Below the pieces are notes generated by a model that was given only the letters and a program-made list of their open reading frames with translations, did no database searches and had not been told where the DNA came from. Position numbers and translations under genes: made by a program. Below, in pieces: positions 1-4,550 of a stretch of 7,522 bases of DNA. The stretch is from contig JANYAJ010000244.1 in the NCBI GenBank assembly GCA_025361385.1, positions 1-7,522 on the forward strand, in the 5' to 3' direction. The DNA is from Nitrospira sp. Its GTDB lineage: Bacteria; Nitrospirota; Nitrospiria; Nitrospirales; Nitrospiraceae. Each line of letters starts with the position of its first letter. Position 1 is the stretch's first letter.

Positions 1-501
1 GGTGGCGCTGGCGGGGCTTCGGCTGGTGGCGCAGCTGGAGCTGTAGGGGCGCAGGCTTCTATCGAGCAGCAAGTGGGCCTTCTCCAACAGCAGGTCAGAA
101 CGCTGCAGGCCCAACTCGCTGCACTACAGGCTGCCGTGCAGGTGACATCCACGGGCGTGACATTGCAGGGGCCAACGGTGACCATTATCGGAGGAGCGAT
201 AAACATTCAGGCTCAAAACAACGTGGGATTGACTGCAGGTTCGAATGTGGCCATGCGAGTCGGCGCCGATCTGTCCGCCTCAGTAGGGCGGAATACTTCA
301 GTCCAAACCGGATCGAACCTCGCGATCCTGAGCGGGGCTGGAACTACGCTGTCTGCGTCCGGCCGCTTCGATCTGAAAGGCTCACAGATCATGTTGAACG
401 GAGGCACCAAGCCGCTGGCGACCGTCGGGAGTCACGTGCAAGTGCCGGGACAGCCAATCGGCCAGGTCCTCACCGGCAGCCCGACCATCCTGGGGAATTA
501 A
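1..501 (+). CDS. C-terminal part of a VgrG-needle-like spike protein (5' truncated)
   Basis: The frame is open from base 1 and ends at TAA 499-501, so this is the last 166 residues of a longer protein; the GTG at 73 is only an internal Val. In order: a Gly/Ala-rich linker (about residues 1-19), a coiled coil rich in Gln and Leu (about 20-47), then beta-repeats with the octad-like pattern of VgrG/gp5 needle tips (about 50-135), ending in a short Gly/Pro segment, GQVLTGSPTILGN. Residues 52-98 align without gaps to VgrG residues 504-550 of the convergent gene; I count 21 of 47 identical by eye. The repeats suggest a trimeric beta-helical spike or needle, possibly a second VgrG-like or baseplate-spike protein. 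The N-terminal domains that would decide its family lie outside the window. It converges on vgrG with 113 bp between the stops. No catalytic motif is visible. Confidence is high that it is coding and moderate for the spike role. Confidence 0.75.
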   Translation, partial: GGAGGASAGGAAGAVGAQASIEQQVGLLQQQVRTLQAQLAALQAAVQVTSTGVTLQGPTVTIIGGAINIQAQNNVGLTAGSNVAMRVGADLSASVGRNTSVQTGSNLAILSGAGTTLSASGRFDLKGSQIMLNGGTKPLATVGSHVQVPGQPIGQVLTGSPTILGN

Positions 502-520
502 AACCCCTTCATCAATTGAC

Positions 521-602
521 CGATGGGAACAGGCCCGAGAGCTTCCGGCCGCTTACCCCTGAATGTCTGGGGTAAACGCTGTCTGTACAAGGAATCCCAT
601 CG
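521..602. repeat. Nested inverted repeats between two convergent genes
   Basis: An outer 8-bp perfect inverted repeat pairs cgatggga (521-528) with tcccatcg (595-602); allowing a one-base bulge, gac/gtc adds three more pairs. Inside it a 7-bp perfect stem pairs ttacccc (553-559) with ggggtaa (569-575) around a 9-nt loop. No T-run follows the inner stem on either strand, so it is not a textbook Rho-independent terminator. Its position between the stops of converging genes still suggests a bidirectional transcript-end structure. The remainder of 502-614 shows no gene. Confidence 0.4.
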
Positions 603-614
603 TGTCTGACCCGA

Positions 615-2561
615 TCAATTCTGTAAGATCTTTGCCCCTTTCAACGTCAGATTTCCACCGGATTTAACGACAACGTCGTCGCCCAATAGCTCCATGGCTC
701 CGTCCGATCGAATGGTTAGACCTCGTGCTGCCTGAATAGACCCGGTCTGCGCCGCGATAAACTTGAACAGGGCTCCCGATTGCGTGACCAGCGACTTCCC
801 CGTCTGGATGGCCATGTCATCTCCCACTGTGAAGAGGGCCGCCCGTTGGCTCAGGAGTGAGAAGTTCTGCCCTGATTTCAGCATGAGATCCTTCCCGACC
901 TCCACCACCATATTCCGGGCAACCTGCTCGACCAAATCCGCGCCGGCCTGTAGCTGAAGCCCTGCGCCAGCGGTGAGGTTCAGCTGTGTCTGCGCCTGCA
1001 CAGACACCGTCCCTGCAGCAATATTGACTGACGACCCTTGAACCGTGATGCCGTTCGCTCCGAGGGTCAGGATCTGAGGACCAGACTGAAGAACGAGCCG
1101 TTCGTTCCCGATTGTGGCATCGTACACCGTCTCGGCCTTTTGCCCATTCGCGGTTTGCATGCGAAAGATCGAGAGATGTTTATTTGCGGGAAGCGCGACC
1201 GGAGGCATGTCCTTCCCATTATACAGACTGCCGATGATCACCGGACGATTCGGATCGCCATGTTCGAAGGCGATGGCGACTTCATCCCCGACATCCGGTA
1301 ACCACAGGGCTGCACTTCCGATTCCCGTCGCGATCTGCGCGACTCGCACAAACCCGCTGTCTCCTGGATCGGTCTGCGTGGAATGGGACGGGCTTCTCCA
1401 GGGGAATCGAATCCGAACGCGTCCAAACTGATCGACATGCTTGGTTTCACCTTGCGGCCCGACCACAATGCCGGACATCACTCCGTTGACGACAGGTTGA
1501 GTCGTGATCGGAAGAGGGCGAAATGCAATCTGCACAGGCAGACAGCGAAAGACATTGCGATATTCTTTGGCCGATCGTTGGTGCTCCACCGCTGTCACGG
1601 CATATTCTTGGTTGAAATCTGCGCGTGGATGCCCAGTCATGAGTATGCGCTGCCCGGCCTGTAATTGCGGATAGGTCGACTCTCCCCGGCATTGTTGCGC
1701 CTCGGCGATACGGGCGGCCAATCGGATATTCGCCAGAGTCTGGGCATCGGCCTTCGTCTCCACACCGGCAGGAAATATCCGCTCCGTCAAATCTCCGAAG
1801 ATCGGCGACTGAGCGCTGGCGGTCAAGTCAGCAGCCGGATTTTTCCAGTTGTAGTCGCCGGCTTGTACGTACCCTGAATGCAGTGACTGTCCACGGGTGA
1901 ACGACATCATCGCGGGATTGGCAGTGGTCGAAAATGCCAGCTTGCCTGCAGGCAAGACCGGAAATCCTATATTGACATCGCTAAAGACTACCTTGTCGCC
2001 ATTCGGAGATGTCTCGAAGTGATAATGGATGCCGGCTTCTTCCAGGAGTCTTGAGATGAATGCGAAATCGCTCTCTCGATACTGCACCGTCAGTTCTCGG
2101 GGAGGGGGCGCAGCGGTTACGCGATATTCCGCGTTCGTGACACCCGCTTCATTCAGGAGCATCTTGACGACGTCAAGCACCGTCATCCCGTAGAAGGTTC
2201 GGCTCGTACTGCGGTACTTCAGGCGATTCAGACTTGGTCCCAACCGTAGTCGATAGTGCCCTTGCACAGTGGGAGACTCCAGCTGTTCGATACTCTCGAC
2301 CATGCCGCTGACAGTTCGGCCTGGAGCCACAGCCATCGTAAATGGCTGACCGACCACCAGCGAAAAGTTGATCGCCTTGTCGTTGGCCGCGATCGTCAGG
2401 TCGAAGCTAAATGGTTCCGATACCGCTTCCTTCCCTGAGAATTGAACGACCGTTCCCTGCGCAAGGGTATCCAGCGCAGGGTTGCCTGCCGCGTGACTGA
2501 CGACAGGCAGGACTGCGCAGAGGCCTGCGAAGAAGAGTGGAAGGCCGCGATCATGCCACAT
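615..2561 (-). CDS. vgrG: VgrG/TssI-type spike protein with an N-terminal signal peptide
   Basis: A 648-residue VgrG (Rhs/Vgr family), the trimeric spike that caps the Hcp tube in type VI and related contractile systems. The gp27-like part spans about residues 35-345 and contains VQYRESDFAFISRLLEEAG. The gp5-like OB fold spans about 355-455, with DQFGRVRIRFPW and DVGDEVAIAFEHGDPNRPVI. A needle of VxxGxxL-type repeats runs from about 490 to the end. There is no extra effector domain. I chose ATG 2559-2561 because GGGAG (2568-2572) lies six bases upstream; an in-frame TTG at 2591 would add ten residues but has no spaced Shine-Dalgarno. From the ATG the protein begins with a short charged region (H3, D4, R5), a hydrophobic core (about 6-21) and a probable SHA|A cleavage site near residue 24. 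Ordinary VgrGs start directly at the beta domain and have no signal peptide. It is the last gene of the hcp-ykgJ-coiled-coil-vgrG series, after a hairpin. The family call is near certain; export is a strong inference. Confidence 0.95.
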   Translation of the reverse strand: MWHDRGLPLFFAGLCAVLPVVSHAAGNPALDTLAQGTVVQFSGKEAVSEPFSFDLTIAANDKAINFSLVVGQPFTMAVAPGRTVSGMVESIEQLESPTVQGHYRLRLGPSLNRLKYRSTSRTFYGMTVLDVVKMLLNEAGVTNAEYRVTAAPPPRELTVQYRESDFAFISRLLEEAGIHYHFETSPNGDKVVFSDVNIGFPVLPAGKLAFSTTANPAMMSFTRGQSLHSGYVQAGDYNWKNPAADLTASAQSPIFGDLTERIFPAGVETKADAQTLANIRLAARIAEAQQCRGESTYPQLQAGQRILMTGHPRADFNQEYAVTAVEHQRSAKEYRNVFRCLPVQIAFRPLPITTQPVVNGVMSGIVVGPQGETKHVDQFGRVRIRFPWRSPSHSTQTDPGDSGFVRVAQIATGIGSAALWLPDVGDEVAIAFEHGDPNRPVIIGSLYNGKDMPPVALPANKHLSIFRMQTANGQKAETVYDATIGNERLVLQSGPQILTLGANGITVQGSSVNIAAGTVSVQAQTQLNLTAGAGLQLQAGADLVEQVARNMVVEVGKDLMLKSGQNFSLLSQRAALFTVGDDMAIQTGKSLVTQSGALFKFIAAQTGSIQAARGLTIRSDGAMELLGDDVVVKSGGNLTLKGAKILQN

Positions 2562-2567
2562 GGGACT

Positions 2568-2572
2568 CTCCC
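2568..2572 (-). promoter_or_regulatory. Ribosome binding site of vgrG (decides the start)
   Basis: The minus strand reads GGGAG and then six bases before ATG 2559-2561. This favours the ATG over the TTG at 2591, and places the hydrophobic signal-peptide core five residues from the N-terminus. Confidence 0.65.
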
Positions 2573-2602
2573 GTAGTAAATGGAAATTCAACTCTCTGTT
2601 GC

Positions 2603-2650
2603 GCGAGATGCGCGACGAACTCTCCGCACGAACCCGTCGCGCATCTTCGC
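2603..2650. other. Long intercistronic hairpin upstream of vgrG
   Basis: An 11-bp perfect stem pairs gatgcgcgacg (2607-2617) with cgtcgcgcatc (2635-2645) around a 17-nt loop. With one bulged base (t2646) the stem gains four pairs (gcga 2603-2606 with tcgc 2647-2650). It starts a few bases after the stop of the coiled-coil gene and ends about 40 bases before the vgrG ATG. No U-tract follows on the minus strand, so it is more likely an mRNA-stabilising, processing or attenuating structure than a full terminator. It could set vgrG expression below that of the upstream genes. Confidence 0.6.
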
Positions 2651-2652
2651 AT

Positions 2653-3003
2653 TTATCGTATGGGATTGACCGGTTTCATGCCAGGCCGGACCGGTTGCTT
2701 ATCCTGCACCGCATCAAGTTTCTGCTGGACCGCATTGCCTTTCTCTTGCAAGGCATCGAGCTTCTGCTGAACGGCGTTTTCTTTCATTTGAGAGCCGTCG
2801 ACCTTGAATTGATTGGACGAAATTCCTCCAGGAACTTTATTGCCAGGAATCCCTTCAGGAGATGCCGCCAAGAGTTGCGGTACGTCGACTCCAAGCGACA
2901 ATCCCAGCATGGCGACAGTCGCCGCGAGCGTGATGGCTTGGGCTGTTTCAGCCACGTGGGAGACTTCGCCTGCTCTGCTCTTTGTCCTGTTCTGCTCGGT
3001 CAT
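2653..3003 (-). CDS. Small coiled-coil protein with one hydrophobic segment, function unknown
   Basis: A 116-residue protein of no family I recognise. The first 22 residues are polar and mixed in charge. Residues 23-39 are hydrophobic (AITLAATVAMLGLSLGV), which could be a membrane anchor or an atypical signal. A Gly/Pro-containing linker follows. Residues 75-102 are two near-identical 14-residue units (ENAVQQKLDALQEK and GNAVQQKLDAVQDK) with hydrophobic residues spaced 4-3-4-3, the signature of a parallel coiled coil. The tail is Pro-rich. The start is ATG 3001-3003, preceded by AAGGAGG (3009-3015) five bases upstream; an in-frame start further up at 3042 is not needed. It overlaps the ykgJ stop as ATGA, so translation is probably coupled, and vgrG follows 91 bp later. 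It may be a scaffold, adaptor or length-setting partner of the exported spike or tube; this is inference from position only. Confidence 0.8.
   Translation of the reverse strand: MTEQNRTKSRAGEVSHVAETAQAITLAATVAMLGLSLGVDVPQLLAASPEGIPGNKVPGGISSNQFKVDGSQMKENAVQQKLDALQEKGNAVQQKLDAVQDKQPVRPGMKPVNPIR
2698..2781 (-). repeat. Two 42-bp tandem units encoding 14-residue coiled-coil repeats
   Basis: The motif gcatcAAGtTTCTGCTG recurs as gcatcGAGcTTCTGCTG at a spacing of exactly 42 bp (2711 and 2753). The units encode residues 75-88 and 89-102 of the small coiled-coil protein. Each unit is two heptads, so a gain or loss of units would keep both the reading frame and the heptad register. Confidence 0.8.
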
Positions 3004-3743
3004 TGGACCCTCCTTGGTTGGGAATTGACTACTTCTATCCATCCTTCAATCGCGCGCATGTGGAGATCCATCTTTACGGAAGGATCGGTTGGTACGTCGA
3101 GGCGCTGTTCCGCGCAATATTGCGTTATGACGGCATCTACGTCCAGCCAGACTGGCATCGGAGCCTGATGGTCTGTCATGAGGCGGTCGATGGCCTGCTC
3201 GACCTCCGTTCGTATGTTCGTATTGTGTTCGAGGTCCCGTCTGAGGGCGACGGCCATTTTTCCGAGGAGATCTAAATACCGGTCCACCGCTTCGATATAG
3301 GGTTGGGCATCTTGATCATGGAGATATTCTCCCACCGTGCCCGCCGTTCCATAGGCGCCTTCCGTGTGTGGGTGTGGCTCCAATTCAGCGAACCATTCGC
3401 CGTCCTGAGCCGTGACGTGCCTGCCTAACGGATAGATTCGACAGACCAAGGGACGATCCGCATGGACCCCGCATCCGTTCTCCGTCAGGAATATGCAGGC
3501 ACCAACCTCGACTCGTTTCAAGGCGGTGCCGGCGGCGTCTGTGTATTGCGAGAGAAACTCTGTGGTTCCGATGCCTCTATTCTGAGCCAGCCGCGCCACC
3601 TCGTAGGGATTCAGATGGATGATCTTGTCATGGCAACACCGGCTGCAGGCGTGACAGGTGTAGGAGAACGCGCTGTCACGTGTATAACGCGTCTCCTGCG
3701 ACCGGACTATTGGAAGATTTCGCATCGTCTCCGCGCTCAACAT
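3000..3743 (-). CDS. YkgJ/UPF0153-family Cys-cluster (CxxCxxCC) protein
   Basis: A 247-residue protein with the putative zinc- or iron-chelating domain of the YkgJ/UPF0153 family. The visible cluster is C30-x2-C33-x2-C36-C37, followed by C83, C91 and C101 in the context CxFLxxxGCxVHxxRPLVCRxYPLG, which is highly typical. The last 100 residues are helical and polar with no recognised motif. There is no signal peptide, so it is probably cytoplasmic, unlike its neighbours. The family's biochemical role is unsettled; related domains occur in FliB-type flagellin lysine N-methylases, so a role in modifying an exported partner is conceivable but unproven. ATG 3741-3743 is the earliest possible start because an in-frame TGA directly precedes it; no good Shine-Dalgarno is visible. 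The stop TGA overlaps the ATG of the next gene (ATGA), and hcp ends 46 bp upstream. The location in a tube/spike operon is the notable part. Confidence 0.88.
   Translation of the reverse strand: MLSAETMRNLPIVRSQETRYTRDSAFSYTCHACSRCCHDKIIHLNPYEVARLAQNRGIGTTEFLSQYTDAAGTALKRVEVGACIFLTENGCGVHADRPLVCRIYPLGRHVTAQDGEWFAELEPHPHTEGAYGTAGTVGEYLHDQDAQPYIEAVDRYLDLLGKMAVALRRDLEHNTNIRTEVEQAIDRLMTDHQAPMPVWLDVDAVITQYCAEQRLDVPTDPSVKMDLHMRAIEGWIEVVNSQPRRVQ
3009..3015 (-). promoter_or_regulatory. Strong ribosome binding site of the coiled-coil gene
   Basis: The minus strand reads AAGGAGG, then five bases, then ATG 3001-3003. The site lies inside the last codons of ykgJ. It fixes the start at 3003 rather than the in-frame ATG at 3042. 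Confidence 0.75.
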
Positions 3744-3749
3744 TCATAC

Positions 3750-3764
3750 ATGACTGCAAGTCAT
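3750..3764. other. Short perfect palindrome just upstream of ykgJ
   Basis: ATGACT (3750-3755) and AGTCAT (3759-3764) are perfect inverted arms around a 3-base loop, in the 46-bp gap between the hcp stop and the ykgJ start. It covers the region where the ykgJ ribosome binding site should be. It may be a small hairpin that lowers ykgJ translation, or an operator. It is short enough that chance is possible. Confidence 0.35.
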
Positions 3765-3789
3765 TCAGCCAGCAGCCATGCCTTATCTA

Positions 3790-4338
3790 TTATGGGAGAG
3801 TTCGGTCATCCATCGCCATGGTATTGCTCCGCACGTCCAAGAGTTCGATTTTCTGAAAGGTAAAGCTCACGTCCTCCAAATGGCGGATCCCCCCTATGGC
3901 AATCGGCTCCGTCGAGTGGGAGATGTCTGAGATGAAGGCATTAGTGAGTTTAATACTGTGAGATAGCGTCATGGCCCCTTTGGGATCAACGCCGACGAAA
4001 TCGATGACTACTTCAGGTAACACTTCGTTGGTCACCAGGGCTTGAAAGAGTTGCGGAGACGCCGCGCCCCATTCTTTTGTGATCATCACTGGTTTATGTT
4101 GGCGCTTGCCAGTGGCCAATCCAGTGGCAAGGTCTCGAGGACTCACGATGTCATAGTGGAATTTCAGCCCAGCAATCTTGCTGCCTTTAACCCCTTCCTG
4201 TAGAATCTCTCCTCTAAACGGCCCCTGCTTCATCCCCCTGATGGAAACATAGATCGTATCTGCCTGCGCAGTGACAGTTCCAAACATTATCAGCACAAAC
4301 GCTGCGAGTGTGATTCCAAGCATTCCCTTGAGTGGCAT
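3790..4338 (-). CDS. hcp: Hcp/TssD-family tube protein with a signal peptide
   Basis: A 182-residue Hcp, the protein that stacks as hexameric rings to form the inner tube of type VI systems. Recognisable family segments are YVSIRGMKQGPFRGEI, the GKRQHKPVMITKEWG loop, SPQLFQALVTNEVLPEVVIDF, IKLTNAFISDIS and HLEDVSFTFQKIEL. Before this fold sits a clear signal peptide: MPLKG, a hydrophobic core (about residues 7-23) and an AQA|D cleavage site after residue 26, leaving a mature protein of 156 residues, about the usual length of a whole Hcp. The start ATG 4336-4338 has AAGGAGG (4345-4351) six bases upstream; a start at 4398 is possible but would bury the signal peptide behind 20 polar residues. 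Hcp-fold proteins with signal peptides are known from genome annotation in several phyla; their role is poorly defined. It heads the compact series leading to vgrG. Certain as Hcp family, strong for export, open as to canonical tube function. Confidence 0.95.
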   Translation of the reverse strand: MPLKGMLGITLAAFVLIMFGTVTAQADTIYVSIRGMKQGPFRGEILQEGVKGSKIAGLKFHYDIVSPRDLATGLATGKRQHKPVMITKEWGAASPQLFQALVTNEVLPEVVIDFVGVDPKGAMTLSHSIKLTNAFISDISHSTEPIAIGGIRHLEDVSFTFQKIELLDVRSNTMAMDDRTLP

Positions 4339-4344
4339 ATTGAA

Positions 4345-4351
4345 CCTCCTT
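4345..4351 (-). promoter_or_regulatory. Ribosome binding site of hcp (decides the start)
   Basis: The minus strand reads AAGGAGG with six bases to ATG 4336-4338. This consensus-quality site makes the 182-residue reading, with its N-terminal signal peptide, much more likely than the longer one starting at 4398. Confidence 0.85.
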
Positions 4352-4407
4352 AGTTGAAATAACTTATTGCGCTCCTCGAATGAATGTTCTTCCGTCATCC
4401 AATCCTT

Positions 4408-4550
4408 CTATCGAATCGGCCTCGGTTCCGTCAGAGGCCTCCCCCCCCCCAGGAGGAGACCTAGGCGTCCTTCCTTTAGGTGACGTCCCGCTGAATGGCA
4501 TTGGCCCCGTGCCTCCATCGTCCGTTGGTCCAGTAAAGACGCAACCGTTA
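4408..4550 (-). pseudogene. Out-of-frame copy of the Pro/Gly tail module, 3' of the beta-helix gene
   Basis: Directly after the stop of the beta-helix gene, another frame encodes VFTGPTDDGGTGPMPFSGT and continues SPKGRTPRSPPGGG. This matches the C-terminus of the Cys-rich protein at 6449-7522; I count 22 identities in 33 aligned residues, with one one-residue gap. DNA similarity continues to that protein's stop and slightly beyond (cgaatcgg/cttcc segments). Two +1 shifts separate this copy from a working tail. One is an extra A in gagAagtaa at the gene's stop; without it the frame reads CESNGCVFTGP. The other is a run of ten G (4441-4450); with nine, the frame would end in PIR and a stop at 4408-4410, just like the other tail. 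A GTG-started frame over 4364-4558 exists but has no Shine-Dalgarno. It is either a decayed tail, a switchable tail, or sequencing error. Confidence 0.65.
4441..4450. repeat. Homopolymeric C10/G10 tract
   Basis: Ten consecutive C on the plus strand (G on the gene strand) lie inside the tail-module copy. Tracts of this length are prone to slippage during replication and to miscounting by some sequencing chemistries. Tract length decides whether the tail's last residues and stop are in frame. Confidence 0.95.

Noticed and set aside
430..501. PAAR tip domain at the end of the 1-501 protein
   Set aside because: The last residues (GQVLTGSPTILGN) resemble spike ends, but the repeated Pro-Ala-Ala-Arg context and the length of a PAAR domain are missing.
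553..575. Rho-independent terminator
   Set aside because: The 7-bp stem has a 9-nt loop and no T-run on either strand.
615..1100. Toxin or effector domain fused to the VgrG C-terminus
   Set aside because: The C-terminus consists only of needle-type beta repeats up to the stop; no extension is present.
2500..2561. Lipoprotein signal (FAGLC) at the start of VgrG
   Set aside because: The residue before Cys is Leu, which does not fit a lipobox, and a normal signal-peptidase site follows further on.
2560..3168. A 202-codon plus-strand open frame
   Set aside because: It runs opposite to the coiled-coil gene and the end of ykgJ, both of which have strong independent support. Its protein is a low-plausibility mix of Arg, Ser and Leu.
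3462..3863. A 133-codon plus-strand open frame
   Set aside because: It is antisense to the Cys-cluster half of ykgJ and the end of hcp, with no supporting start signal.
4339..4547. Sigma-70 promoter upstream of hcp
   Set aside because: The gap is moderately AT-rich near the ribosome binding site, but I found no pair of -35 and -10 boxes at acceptable spacing.
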